A DNA stretch of 64,000 nt. Origin: a bacterium (GTDB lineage Bacteria > SZUA-79 > Acidulodesulfobacterales > Acidulodesulfobacteraceae). Below, piece by piece: positions 25,638 to 34,931 of this stretch. The notes below the pieces were generated by a model. The model saw only the letters and a program-made list of their open reading frames with translations. It did no database searches and had not been told where the DNA came from. A program made the translations under genes and the position numbers. Position 1 is the stretch's first letter. Each line of letters opens with the position of its first letter. The DNA lies in contig JAJZBN010000001.1 in the NCBI GenBank assembly GCA_021798875.1, forward strand, positions 83,634-147,633. Direction: 5' to 3'.

Positions 25638-26933
25638 ATGAAACGAGATAAAAGTTTAAACGCCGTAAAACATGCCGAATCGCTTATGCCGGGAGGCGTT
25701 AACAGTCCGGTCAGGGCATTTAAATCCGTAGGTTTATCGCCGATAGTCGTAAAAAGCGCTAAAAACGATAAAATTTACGATATAGACGGAAACGAATATA
25801 TAGATTACGTAATGTCTTACGGCCCAATGCTCCTTGGGCACGCCGACGAAAGAGTAGTTAAGGCAATTTGGTCCGCTGCGGCGGAAGGTTTCAGCTTCGG
25901 CGCCACGACGGAAGCAGAAATCGAACTTGCCGGTTTAATAAATAAACATTTTCCGTCCATAGAGTCCGTCAGGCTCGTAAATTCCGGAACCGAAGCAGTT
26001 ATGAGCGCTCTTAGGCTTGCGAGAGGTTTTACCGTAAGAAGCAAAATTATAAAATTTGAAGGATGCTATCACGGACATTCCGATTCTATGCTTGTTAAGG
26101 CAGGCTCCGGAGCACTGACTACGTCGGTTCCCTCAAGCGCAGGCATAACGGAAAGCATTTCTAAAGATACTCTAATCGCCGTTTACAACGATATATCGTC
26201 GGTGAAAGAACTTTTTTCCGCAAACAAAAAAGAGATAGCCGCAGTTATAATAGAACCGGTTGCGGCAAATATGGGCGTTGTTTTGCCGAAAGAAGGTTTT
26301 TTAAAAGATTTAATAAATTTAGCTCACGATAACGGTTCTCTCGTAATTTTCGATGAAGTTATCACAGGTTTCAGACTTTCAAACGGCGGTGCGCAGGGTT
26401 TGTTCGGTTTAAAACCCGATATTACGTGTCTCGGTAAAATAATAGGCGGCGGACTTCCAATAGGGGCTTTTGGCGGCAGAAAAGATATAATGGAATTTCT
26501 TTCCCCGCTTGGGCCTGTTTATCAGGCAGGCACTTTATCCGGTAATCCTGTATGCGTAGCCGCCGGCATTGCGACGTTAAAAGCTATTGAAAGCGACGAT
26601 GCCGTATCTAAGGCTAATTCTTCCGCTGATTATTTAATAGAAGGCTTAAAAAACGAACTTAAAAGTTTTAGCGATAAAATAACCGTTAATTCTATTTCTT
26701 CGATACTTACCATATTTTTTAAGGGCGGAGGCGTCGTTAATTTTAACGACGTTATGAAATCCGATACGAACAGGTTTAAAGATTTTTTTGCTTCGGCATT
26801 AAATGGAGGATTATTTATTGCTCCGTCCCAGTATGAAGCAATGTTCGTAAGTTCAAGACATACTAAACCGGACTTAGACAAAACGGTTGCTGTTATTTCG
26901 GAAGCGATAAAAAAAAGTATTTTAAAGGTTTAA
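25638..26933 (+). CDS. hemL: Glutamate-1-semialdehyde 2,1-aminomutase
   Basis: 431 aa. Converts glutamate-1-semialdehyde to 5-aminolevulinate in the C5 haem/tetrapyrrole pathway, using PLP. ESLMPGGVNSPVRAF at the start, GCYHGHSD, VIFDEVITGFR and the PLP lysine K267 in CLGKIIGGGLPIGAFGG are diagnostic. The ATG at 25638 with AAAGGG upstream is preferred over a TTG at 25611. Supplies haem for the cytochromes and the precursor of cobalamin (cbiB is in this window). Confidence 0.96.
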   Translation: MKRDKSLNAVKHAESLMPGGVNSPVRAFKSVGLSPIVVKSAKNDKIYDIDGNEYIDYVMSYGPMLLGHADERVVKAIWSAAAEGFSFGATTEAEIELAGLINKHFPSIESVRLVNSGTEAVMSALRLARGFTVRSKIIKFEGCYHGHSDSMLVKAGSGALTTSVPSSAGITESISKDTLIAVYNDISSVKELFSANKKEIAAVIIEPVAANMGVVLPKEGFLKDLINLAHDNGSLVIFDEVITGFRLSNGGAQGLFGLKPDITCLGKIIGGGLPIGAFGGRKDIMEFLSPLGPVYQAGTLSGNPVCVAAGIATLKAIESDDAVSKANSSADYLIEGLKNELKSFSDKITVNSISSILTIFFKGGGVVNFNDVMKSDTNRFKDFFASALNGGLFIAPSQYEAMFVSSRHTKPDLDKTVAVISEAIKKSILKV

Positions 26934-26954
26934 GATATAAATAAACTTGAATTT

Positions 26955-26979
26955 TATAAAACTGTGACGGAGTTTTATA
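26955..26979 (+). terminator. AT-rich hairpin after hemL
   Basis: Perfect 9-bp inverted repeat TATAAAACT / AGTTTTATA with a 7-nt loop, 22 nt after the hemL stop. The stem is weak and lacks a strong T tract, so it is only a candidate terminator. Confidence 0.4.
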
Positions 26980-27057
26980 ATTTCGATAATTATAACCTTT
27001 TACTCTCTTAAAAATTAATATAATTAAAATTACCTGTATACGAAACTGTTTCTAAGC

Positions 27058-27098
27058 TTGACAGGCAATAAAAAATAATGTATCTTTATTGTAGATAC
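27058..27098 (+). promoter_or_regulatory. mazEF promoter with overlapping operator
   Basis: TTGACA (27058-27063), 17-nt spacer, TATCTT (27081-27086). The -10 box lies in a perfect inverted repeat GTATCT-N7-AGATAC (27080-27098), well placed for autorepression by the MazE-type antitoxin encoded 27 nt downstream. Binding is inferred. Confidence 0.55.
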
Positions 27099-27124
27099 TA
27101 ATATAAAAGTAAAGTGATATATAT

Positions 27125-27367
27125 ATGCTGACTAAAATTCAAAAATGGGGCAATAGTTTTGCTATAAGAATACCTAAAGCGTTTGCATCGGAGGTGCAGA
27201 TAGAGAAGGATTCCGTCATGGAAATTTCCCTCGTTGATAGACAAATTATTATTAAGCCCGTTAATGTTCCAAAATATTCATTAAGCCAACTTTTATCGGG
27301 CGTTAATGCGAACAATATTCATTCTGAAATAGATACGGGCAAAACCTGCGGAAATGAATTATGGTAG
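27125..27367 (+). CDS. mazE: MazE-type AbrB-fold antitoxin
   Basis: 80 aa. The N-terminal swapped-hairpin DNA-binding domain is clear: MLTKIQKWGNSFAIRIPKAF, VQIEKDSVMEISLVDRQIIIKP. The C-terminal tail (about 50-80) is acidic and should wrap around the toxin. It is 9 nt upstream of the MazF-type toxin gene. It probably represses its own promoter. Confidence 0.9.
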   Translation: MLTKIQKWGNSFAIRIPKAFASEVQIEKDSVMEISLVDRQIIIKPVNVPKYSLSQLLSGVNANNIHSEIDTGKTCGNELW

Positions 27368-27376
27368 ATTAACATT

Positions 27377-27718
27377 ATGTATATACCTGAAAGGGGCGAT
27401 ATTATCTGGATAACATTTAATCCGCAAGCCGGGCACGAACAGGCGGGGCGGAGGCCAGCATTGGTTTTATCTCCTGCGGCGTATAACGGAAAAATAGGGT
27501 TGGCTATATTATGTCCTATTACGAGCCAAATAAAGGGTTATCCTTTTGAAGTATTGATTCCGCAGAAAATGAAAATAGGCGGAGTTATTCTATCGGATCA
27601 AGTAAAAAGTTTAGACTGGAGAGCAAGACAAGCTGAATTGGTATGCAGGTTGCCCGAAGCAGTTTTAAACGAAGTACTGCAAAAGTTATTAACTCTGCTA
27701 TTAATTGGTGGAGGATAG
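27377..27718 (+). CDS. mazF: MazF/PemK-type endoribonuclease toxin
   Basis: 113 aa. Family landmarks: YIPERGDIIWITFNPQAGHEQAGRRPALVLS, AILCPITSQIKGYPFEV, GVILSDQVKSLDWRARQAELV. MazF cleaves mRNA at short single-stranded sites. The final 13 nt of the gene lie inside the 3' end of the tRNA-Ala gene on the opposite strand, so the last residues (LIGGG) are encoded by the tRNA acceptor arm. Length is normal for MazF, so the overlap has not truncated it. Confidence 0.92.
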   Translation: MYIPERGDIIWITFNPQAGHEQAGRRPALVLSPAAYNGKIGLAILCPITSQIKGYPFEVLIPQKMKIGGVILSDQVKSLDWRARQAELVCRLPEAVLNEVLQKLLTLLLIGGG

Positions 27719-27781
27719 GGGATTCGAACCCCTGGCCTATGCCATGCGAAGGCATCGCTCTACCAACTGAGCTAACCCCCC
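27706..27781 (-). tRNA. tRNA-Ala (CGC)
   Basis: 76 nt read on the minus strand. Acceptor stem GGGGGGT/ATCCTCC with two G-T wobbles, D arm GCTCAGTTGGTAGAGC, anticodon arm ATGCC-TTCGCAT-GGCAT (anticodon CGC), T arm AGGGG-TTCGAAT-CCCCT, discriminator A and encoded CCA. It decodes GCG. Confidence 0.95.
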
Positions 27782-27783
27782 AC

Positions 27784-28019
27784 TTTTATAATTATCCCAA
27801 AAAAAAATTAAAATTGCAACCGAAATTGCAATCTCGTTCTTGACTTTTTAAATTCCTGAGATAAAATATTAATAAGAAACGATAAATATTAAATCTTCTT
27901 TAAACACTGAATAATATTTTTTATTAATTATAAAATTAATTAATGATATATAACGTCAATATATAACGTTAAATTATAAACTATTAATAATTAATATTAT
28001 TTTAATCAGGGGGTGAAAA
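27784..28019. other. Intergenic region with direct repeats
   Basis: No gene found. An 11-bp direct repeat, ATATATAACGT, occurs at 27946-27956 and 27959-27969, about 60 nt upstream of the next gene. It may be a regulator site. AGGGGGTG precedes the next start. Confidence 0.35.
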
Positions 28020-29459
28020 ATGGAGGGATTAACTTCGTTTAAACAGTCGGTTAAAAGTTCGGTCGTAAAAAACGTGTTTCACTTTGCTGGCAACTATGTA
28101 TTGCCTAAATTGAGCGACGAAACTATCGTTAAACTTTCCGATAAAATAAATAATTTTGAAGCGCCTGCCGGAAAGATTTTTTTCGACCATATTTTTATCG
28201 GATTAAAAAGAAAATTTCCGCATTTATCCAAAAACGTAAAAAAAGGAATACTGGATAATTTTATTTCAAACTTTCTTTTGCTAAGTGGCGGCAGAAGAAA
28301 AGCGTTTATAGAAAAAAACGGGTTTTATCCGCCTCTTTTTTACGTCATTAGCCCTACAATGCACTGCAATTTAAAATGTTATGGATGCTATTCCGCAAAT
28401 TATACCCGCAGTGATAAGCTTTCTTTTGAAAAAATTAACGAAATTATCGACGAAGGCAAAAAATTCGGCATATTCTTTTATACTATATCGGGAGGAGAAC
28501 CTTTCGTAAGAAAAGACCTGTTCGATATTTTAGAAAGGAATAACGACTGCTATTTTCAGATATATACAAACGGGTCGCTTATAGACGGTAAAACAGCGGA
28601 AAGATTGTCTAATATCGGAAACGTTTTTCCGTGCATAAGCGTCGAAGGATTCGAGGATGAAACAGATGAAAGAAGAGGCAAAGGACATTTTAAAAAAGTG
28701 GTAGCCGCTATGAATAATCTTAAAGACAACGGAGTACTATTTGGGTTTTCGGCGACCGCTACCCGCCATAACAACGAAATAATCGTAAGCGACGAATTTA
28801 TAGATTTTTATATCAAACAAGGCGCTTTTCTCGGCTGGTATTTTAATTATATACCGATCGGACGCGAACCCGACGTAAATCTTATGCCGACGCCGGAACA
28901 GCGCAATTTTAGAAGAAAAAGAGTAGTAGAAATAAGGGAAACAAAACCTATAGTGGTTGCCGATTTTTGGAACGACGGCGTACTTTCCCACGGATGTCTT
29001 TCAGGCGGACGCGTATATCTTCACGTAAACGCAAACGGCGGAGTAGAGCCCTGCGTATTTGCCCAGTTTGCCGCAGACAATATTTTCGATAAATCTATGG
29101 AGGAAATTTTAAACTCCATGTATTTTAAATCAATCAGAAAAGAACAGATGGGAGTTAAGAACAGGCTTCGTCCTTGTATGATAATAGACCATCCCAAAAT
29201 ACTAAGAAAGGTGGTTTCCGAGGGTGGAGCAAAGGCTGCGCAGGAAGGAGGAGAGTCTATAATTACGGAACTTAAAGACAAAATGGACGAATACTCCCAA
29301 AATTACGGCAAAATTGCAGATAAGGTATGGGAAACCGAATTTGGAAACGGCAAATATTTTACTACATACGACGGCAGAAAATTAGAATTGAACGAAGAAG
29401 ATTATTATAGAAAACAGTTATACCCGCTTAACGGAGGCAAAAATAAGGACGGCAATTAA
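28020..29459 (+). CDS. Radical SAM/SPASM-like protein of unknown function
   Basis: 479 aa. Radical SAM cluster Cys116-x3-Cys120-x2-Cys123 (HCNLKCYGCYS), GGEPF at about 160, and a C-terminal region with additional Cys (HGCLSGGRVYLHVNANGGVEPCVF; RPCMIIDHP) resembling the SPASM auxiliary cluster. The first 100 residues form a helical domain. Such enzymes modify peptides or act in haem/cofactor maturation (for example AhbD- or PqqE-like). No short precursor peptide gene is recognisable next to it, so the substrate is unknown. Confidence 0.85.
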   Translation: MEGLTSFKQSVKSSVVKNVFHFAGNYVLPKLSDETIVKLSDKINNFEAPAGKIFFDHIFIGLKRKFPHLSKNVKKGILDNFISNFLLLSGGRRKAFIEKNGFYPPLFYVISPTMHCNLKCYGCYSANYTRSDKLSFEKINEIIDEGKKFGIFFYTISGGEPFVRKDLFDILERNNDCYFQIYTNGSLIDGKTAERLSNIGNVFPCISVEGFEDETDERRGKGHFKKVVAAMNNLKDNGVLFGFSATATRHNNEIIVSDEFIDFYIKQGAFLGWYFNYIPIGREPDVNLMPTPEQRNFRRKRVVEIRETKPIVVADFWNDGVLSHGCLSGGRVYLHVNANGGVEPCVFAQFAADNIFDKSMEEILNSMYFKSIRKEQMGVKNRLRPCMIIDHPKILRKVVSEGGAKAAQEGGESIITELKDKMDEYSQNYGKIADKVWETEFGNGKYFTTYDGRKLELNEEDYYRKQLYPLNGGKNKDGN

Positions 29460-29544
29460 AGTTTAAATAATAATTGATATATAATAATTGATCTGCAAGG
29501 CATATAGTTTTATATTCTTTCCATTTATATTATAATATAAAGCT

Positions 29545-31806
29545 ATGACCACTGCAGAGATAGTTATACCTAAAAGCGGAACGGATATAAAGTTTACCTA
29601 TATAATACCGGATGATTTTGAAAGCGAAGCGGAAACGGGCAGAGCGGCGCTTGTTCCTTTAAAAAACAGAACGGTTTACGGGTTTATTTACGACGTTAAA
29701 AAAATTGACGGAAAAGAAAAAGAAAGCATAAGTCCGGATAAACCGATAAAATTAAAAAATGTATTGCGTGTTTCAAAGGCAAGTTTTTTTACGGAATCGC
29801 GTAAAGATATTTTTAATTTTTTAGCATCGTATTATCATGAAAATATATCGGGGGTTTTTGACGCCGTTTTGCCCTCTATAGACGTAAAACGATTCGACCT
29901 GCTCGACAAATATTTTGAAGAGGCGGAAAGTTTTAATCAAACTTCCGCTTCAGTCCCGGTTTCAAAACATATTTCAAAAAAGTCGGGGGATTTTTCCGAA
30001 GAAAATAATTCCAACGGTTTCCTTTCAAAAGCGGGATATGAACTGACTAAAGATCAGGAAAACGCCGTAAATTTTATAAAAGAATCTATATCGGAAGGCT
30101 TTTATAAAACTTTTCTGCTTCACGGAGTAACGGCAAGCGGCAAAACCGAAGTATATTTTAACCTCATAGATTATGTGCTGTCTTTAAATAAACAGGTTAT
30201 AATTACAGTTCCCGAAATTTTTATAACTAACCAGTTTATTTATCTCATAAAAAAACGTTTTGAAAACCTTATAAAACAAAACGCTTTTGCCGTATTTCAC
30301 AGCAAAATTTCAAGAAAAGAAAAACTGATAAACCATATAAGGATAATGAACGGCGGCGTCAAGCTCATTCTGGGCGCCAGATCGGCAGTTTTTTCTCCTT
30401 TAAAAAATCCCGGACTTATAATAATCGACGAAGAGCACGACGGTTCTTACAAACAGCAGTCCGGTCTTTTTTATAATGCAAGGGATGTTGCGGTTATGAT
30501 AGCCAAGAAAACTTCCTCGATATGCATACTTGGTTCCGCTACGCCTTCCTTAGAGTCTTATTATAATGCTTCCGTATTAAAAAAATATGAATATATTTAT
30601 ATAAAAAACAGAGTTAAAGGCAAAACGCTCCCCGATATACAGCTTATAAATTTAAAATCTGAATTTAAAACGCTTACTAAAAAAGAATTTAAAGATAAAA
30701 TTTTATCCGATGAAACTATCAAATTAATAACCGAAAACATAGCCGCCGAAAAGCAGGTTCTGATGTTTTTAAACAGAAGAGGATTCTCCACTTTTTTAAT
30801 ATGCACTTCCTGCGGACATCAATTTTTGTGTAAAAATTGCGCTATATCTTTGGTTTACCATAAACATAAAGATGGAAAGAAAACGGAAATTAATACCGAT
30901 AATAATATATCGCGTGAAATCTTAGAATGCCACTATTGCGGCTATAAAGAAAAAGTTCCAAAGCTCTGTCCGGAATGCGGTATGGACACTATAGAACCTT
31001 ACGGTATAGGCGTACAAAAATTGGAAGAACACGTTAAGTCTTTATTTTCAAACGGAGAAAAAAATAAAAAAAACGGGATAATAATAGAGAGAATAGATTC
31101 GGATATCGCAAAAAAAGGCAAAACAGGCGCAGAAATTTTTAAAAAAATGCACGATAAAAAAATAGACATACTCATAGGCACGCAAATTATAGCCAAAGGG
31201 CATGATTTCCCTAATGTCGGTCTCGTGGTGGTAATTTTTGCCGACAGCCTGCTTAATCTGCCCGACTTTAGAAGCGCAGAAAAAGCTTTTCAAATACTAA
31301 CGCAGGTAGCCGGAAGAGCAGGCAGGGGAACGGATAAAGGCAAAATAGCCGTTCAGACTTTTATACCCGATAATTACTTATTGAAATATACTGCGGCTCA
31401 CGATATAAAAGGATTTTACGAAAAAGAACTTGAGATACGCAAAGAATATGGATATCCGCCTTATTCCAGAATAATCGCCCTGAAATTAACCGACAAAAAT
31501 ATCGAAGCTCTAAGAGAAACCGCTTTAAACTTAAAAAAAAGCATTGAAAATATTATAGATGCAAAAATAAAATGCGGTGATTTTTCCGGCAGCGGCGATA
31601 ACTGTAATATAAGTATTCTGGGACCTTCGCCTTGCCCCATAGAAAAAATAGATAACGAATACAGGTATCAGCTTATTTTAAAATCTCCTGCGCCTGCTGC
31701 AAACCTGCATAAACTAATATCTGCTTTAAAAATAGACGCAAACCTATTTAAAAGCTTTTCCTCCGGAAAAATTGTCGTAGATGTTGACCCCGACGTCCTT
31801 ATGTGA
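29545..31806 (+). CDS. priA: Primosomal replication restart helicase PriA
   Basis: 753 aa. 3'-5' helicase that reloads the replisome at stalled forks. N-terminal DNA-binding domain (RAALVPLKNRTVYGFIY), Walker A in GVTASGKTEVYF (about 194-205), Walker B IIDEEHD, RGFSTF, and a zinc-binding insert with eight Cys (CTSCGHQFLCKNC; CHYCG; CPECG) near 418-480. Motifs GTQIIAKGHDFPNVGLV and QVAGRAGRG follow. Full-length for the family. Confidence 0.96.
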   Translation: MTTAEIVIPKSGTDIKFTYIIPDDFESEAETGRAALVPLKNRTVYGFIYDVKKIDGKEKESISPDKPIKLKNVLRVSKASFFTESRKDIFNFLASYYHENISGVFDAVLPSIDVKRFDLLDKYFEEAESFNQTSASVPVSKHISKKSGDFSEENNSNGFLSKAGYELTKDQENAVNFIKESISEGFYKTFLLHGVTASGKTEVYFNLIDYVLSLNKQVIITVPEIFITNQFIYLIKKRFENLIKQNAFAVFHSKISRKEKLINHIRIMNGGVKLILGARSAVFSPLKNPGLIIIDEEHDGSYKQQSGLFYNARDVAVMIAKKTSSICILGSATPSLESYYNASVLKKYEYIYIKNRVKGKTLPDIQLINLKSEFKTLTKKEFKDKILSDETIKLITENIAAEKQVLMFLNRRGFSTFLICTSCGHQFLCKNCAISLVYHKHKDGKKTEINTDNNISREILECHYCGYKEKVPKLCPECGMDTIEPYGIGVQKLEEHVKSLFSNGEKNKKNGIIIERIDSDIAKKGKTGAEIFKKMHDKKIDILIGTQIIAKGHDFPNVGLVVVIFADSLLNLPDFRSAEKAFQILTQVAGRAGRGTDKGKIAVQTFIPDNYLLKYTAAHDIKGFYEKELEIRKEYGYPPYSRIIALKLTDKNIEALRETALNLKKSIENIIDAKIKCGDFSGSGDNCNISILGPSPCPIEKIDNEYRYQLILKSPAPAANLHKLISALKIDANLFKSFSSGKIVVDVDPDVLM

Positions 31807-31977
31807 TAAACTAAAAAACTATTCCGCATATATACATATATAAAATATATACATATATAAATATTGTAAAATCTTAAATTAAGATATTTATAATGAATGT
31901 AAATAGAAAATAAATTATTTAAAATTATATAATAATATAAAATATAAACTAAATTATCTCGTCGAGGTTACGATTAA
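31807..31977. other. AT-rich intergenic region
   Basis: 170 nt with no visible gene or RNA. Probably carries the promoter of the HU-type gene. Confidence 0.3.
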
Positions 31978-32256
31978 ATGAATAAAGCTCAATTTACCGA
32001 AAAATTCGCTTCTAAAAACAATATACCAATTAAATTGGCTGACAGAATCATCGACACAATAATTAATGAAATTAAAGAGACTTTAATTCAGGGTAAAAGA
32101 ATAGAAATCAGGGGATTTGGCAGTTTTTTTGTAAAGGAATACGATACTTATACGGGCAGAAATCCCAAAACCGGAGAAAAAATAGAGGTTGGCAAAAAAG
32201 CGGTTCCCCAGTTTAAAGTAAGCAAAATTTATAAAAATGACCTCGTCGAAGATTAA
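31978..32256 (+). CDS. HU/IHF-family nucleoid protein
   Basis: 92 aa. Bends DNA as a dimer. The diagnostic block is EIRGFGSFFVKEYDTYTGRNPKTGEKIEVGKKAVPQFKVSK split over the two-strand arm, including the conserved GRNPKTGE. Whether it is HU or an IHF subunit cannot be decided. Its last 20 nt overlap the start of miaB. Confidence 0.93.
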   Translation: MNKAQFTEKFASKNNIPIKLADRIIDTIINEIKETLIQGKRIEIRGFGSFFVKEYDTYTGRNPKTGEKIEVGKKAVPQFKVSKIYKNDLVED

Positions 32257-33430
32257 ATCGAATAACAGATTTTTCATTAAAACGTACGGCTGTCAGATGA
32301 ACGTGCACGACTCGGATTTAATTGAAAGCGGGCTCGTTAAAAAAGGATTTAAAAAAGCCGTCTCAGTCGAAGATGCCGACATAGTAGTTTTCAATACATG
32401 CAGCGTAAGGGATAATGCCGACCATAAAGTAATTTCCGAACTTGGAAGGCTTAAAAAAAACTATGCCGATAAAAAAATAGTTCTTGCAGGGTGTTTTGCC
32501 AAACAGATTAAGCTGAAAAAAGAACAAAACGGTAATATGTATTTCGATTACTGTTTCGCTCCGGAAGAAATTTTTTCCATTCCCGATATACTTGCAAATA
32601 ACGCCGCAGTAAACGACATCGGCGGTTCAAACGAAACGAGACAAGATTATTACTTAGCGGAACGACCGGAGGAATATTTAGAAAACGCCGGTAAAATCGA
32701 AGAATATTTTTACGGCAAAAAACCGGAAAACGACGGAACCGCATCCGTTAAAATAACGGAAGGGTGCAATAATTTTTGTTCATACTGCATAGTGCCGTAC
32801 GTAAGGGGAAGAGAAAGGTCTATTCCTATCGGTATTATATATAAGACCGTTAAAAATCTTATAGACAAAGGCGCATCCGAGATAACTCTTTTGGGCCAAA
32901 ACGTTAATTCTTACGTGTCGCCCGATGACGATAAGAAAGACTTTCGTTTTTTATTAAATACAGTGTCCGAAATAGAAGGATCTTTTAAAATTAGATTTTT
33001 AACCTCTCATCCTAAAGATTTTAACGATAAATTAATAGATACGGTATGCGGCGACAATAAAATAGCAAAAGAAATTCATCTTCCGGTTCAGTCCGGTTCG
33101 GATAAAATACTTGCAATGATGAACAGGGGCTATAACAGTGCCGACTTTTTAAAACTTGTCCGCAAATTAAAGAACGGGAATATCGATATTTCTATTTCTA
33201 CGGATATAATAGTAGGTTTTCCGGGAGAGACCGAAAAAGATTTCGAAGATACGTTAAAATTAATAGAAGAAGCGGAGTTTAGTTCTATTTTTGCATTTAA
33301 ATATTCGCCGAGACCTTTTACTAAAGCTTTTAAATTTAACGACGATGTTTTATTGGAAGTAAAAAAAGAAAGGCTTGAAAGGGTATTTCAAAAATATAAA
33401 GAAATAAGTCTTCGTCAATGCGCACGATAA
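32237..33430 (+). CDS. miaB: MiaB-type tRNA methylthiotransferase lacking TRAM domain
   Basis: 397 aa. Converts i6A37 to ms2i6A37 in tRNA. N-terminal UPF0004 domain with three Cys (TYGCQMNVHDSD, FNTCSVRDNAD, LAGCFAKQ) for the auxiliary cluster, and radical SAM Cys177-x3-Cys181-x2-Cys184 (GCNNFCSYCIVPYVRGRERS). It stops just after the radical SAM domain (RLERVFQKYKEISLRQCAR): the roughly 50-70 residue TRAM RNA-binding domain is absent, and no reading frame in the remaining 60 nt before the next gene can supply it. Start overlaps the HU gene by 20 nt. Confidence 0.9.
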   Translation: MTSSKIKSNNRFFIKTYGCQMNVHDSDLIESGLVKKGFKKAVSVEDADIVVFNTCSVRDNADHKVISELGRLKKNYADKKIVLAGCFAKQIKLKKEQNGNMYFDYCFAPEEIFSIPDILANNAAVNDIGGSNETRQDYYLAERPEEYLENAGKIEEYFYGKKPENDGTASVKITEGCNNFCSYCIVPYVRGRERSIPIGIIYKTVKNLIDKGASEITLLGQNVNSYVSPDDDKKDFRFLLNTVSEIEGSFKIRFLTSHPKDFNDKLIDTVCGDNKIAKEIHLPVQSGSDKILAMMNRGYNSADFLKLVRKLKNGNIDISISTDIIVGFPGETEKDFEDTLKLIEEAEFSSIFAFKYSPRPFTKAFKFNDDVLLEVKKERLERVFQKYKEISLRQCAR

Positions 33431-33490
33431 ATACGAAACAATCTTTATTTTTATTAAATTAAAAACAAAATCGGAGGCAGATAATATAAT

Positions 33491-34162
33491 ATGCTTATAG
33501 ATTTTCATATGCATACAGTCTTTTCGGACGGAGAACTTGTTCCCGCCGAATTAATAAGGCGTTCTATTTATGCAGGCCTCGACGCTATCGCTATAACGGA
33601 TCACGCCGATTTTTCTAATATAGAACATAATTTATCGGGCTTGAAAAAAATATGCGAAAAGATAAACTCTCTTTACGGCAATAAAAAAAGCGGCAATAAA
33701 TTTCAAGTTCTGCCGGGCGTAGAAATTACGCACGTACCGCCCGCTCTAATAAAAGACGCCGCTATACTTGCAAGAAAATCCGGAGCAAAAATTATAATAG
33801 TTCACGGAGAAACTTTAAGCGAACCGGTCGAGGAAGGTACTAACGCCGCTGCGCTTAAAGCGGATATAGACATTTTGTCGCATCCTGGTTTAATTACCGA
33901 AACGGAAGTCCTCGCTGCAAAGAAAAACGGAATATATTTGGAACTATCGTACAGAAAGGGGCACTGCCTTGCAAACGGACACGTCGCCGCAGCTGCAAAA
34001 AAAACAGGGGCAGGGCTTATAATTTCAAGCGATACTCATTCTCCTTCGGATATAATGGGCGAAAAAGAATACGATGCCGTCGGATTAGGTGCAGGACTGA
34101 CCGCCGAAGAACTTAAAAAAGTTAAGGAAAATGCTTTTAATTTATTGAAAAAAAATGCTTGA
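33491..34162 (+). CDS. PHP-domain phosphoesterase
   Basis: 223 aa. Metal-binding motifs DFHMHTVFSDG (His6, His8), AITDHADF, EITHVPP, a His in VHGE and SHPG, and the C-terminal SSDTHSP. The PHP fold hydrolyses phosphate esters; relatives include histidinol phosphatase and YcdX. The exact substrate cannot be read from sequence. A CGGAGG ribosome binding site lies about 18 nt upstream of the ATG. Confidence 0.87.
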   Translation: MLIDFHMHTVFSDGELVPAELIRRSIYAGLDAIAITDHADFSNIEHNLSGLKKICEKINSLYGNKKSGNKFQVLPGVEITHVPPALIKDAAILARKSGAKIIIVHGETLSEPVEEGTNAAALKADIDILSHPGLITETEVLAAKKNGIYLELSYRKGHCLANGHVAAAAKKTGAGLIISSDTHSPSDIMGEKEYDAVGLGAGLTAEELKKVKENAFNLLKKNA

Positions 34163-34222
34163 TTTTTATTTTGTTATCTTATAATATTAATTATCTTTAA
34201 TGATTAAAAAAGGGAAATATCA

Positions 34223-34858
34223 ATGGATAAAATAGATTTGGAAGGTTTTTTTATTAAAAACAAGATTGCATTAATAGTCGCTCTTGTAGCAGTTATTCTT
34301 ATAGTCGGCGCCGTTTTCGGCATAAGATATTATAACGGTGTGCAAAGCAAAAAAGCTTCCAAGCTTTTATGGAAAGGCGTAAGGCTTTACATGTCGTACG
34401 ACGGGAAAAATCCTTCCGCCGTTACAAAATCTATTTCATACCTAAAAAAACTCCGCGGCGAATACGGCGGAACAGAGGCGGCTAAAATATCCTGTTTTTA
34501 TACCGGTTTAGATTATATGAGAATAGGAAAATTTAAAAATTCATCCTCTTATTTTAATAAATACGTCAAATATTATTCTAAACCTGCTTCTGACAACTTA
34601 ACTTATCTTGCTTACAGCAATCTTGCAACGATTTCTATGCTGGAAAAAAATTACAAAAGCGCAATTTCCGATTTTGCCGCCATGTCCAAAATAGACGACG
34701 TAAAACTTCAGGAATATGCCATGCTTGAAGAAGCCGCCGTTTATACCAAAATAAAAGAACCAAAGAAAGCGGTTGCGCTTTATAAAACCATGCTTACGAA
34801 CGATGCTATGACAAAAGACAGGGGATATATAGAAAACTTAATTCAGCTCAATTCTTAG
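34223..34858 (+). CDS. Membrane-anchored TPR-like protein
   Basis: 211 aa. One transmembrane helix (residues 14-36) followed by helical repeats (about 60-205) such as YLAYSNLATISMLEKNYKSA and EYAMLEEAAVYTKIKEPKKA. The layout resembles YfgM/Tol-type TPR proteins, which assist secretion or envelope assembly. AAAGGG is near the start. Function not assigned. Confidence 0.75.
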   Translation: MDKIDLEGFFIKNKIALIVALVAVILIVGAVFGIRYYNGVQSKKASKLLWKGVRLYMSYDGKNPSAVTKSISYLKKLRGEYGGTEAAKISCFYTGLDYMRIGKFKNSSSYFNKYVKYYSKPASDNLTYLAYSNLATISMLEKNYKSAISDFAAMSKIDDVKLQEYAMLEEAAVYTKIKEPKKAVALYKTMLTNDAMTKDRGYIENLIQLNS

Positions 34859-34931
34859 CAATTATAAGCTATCGCTATATTTTTAATTAACGAAAAAAAT
34901 AAATAAAATAAAAATTAATATAGGAGACAAT

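Noticed and set aside
33431-33490. A missing TRAM domain hidden by a frameshift
   Set aside because: The 60 nt before the next gene are too short and AT-rich to code for the domain in any frame.
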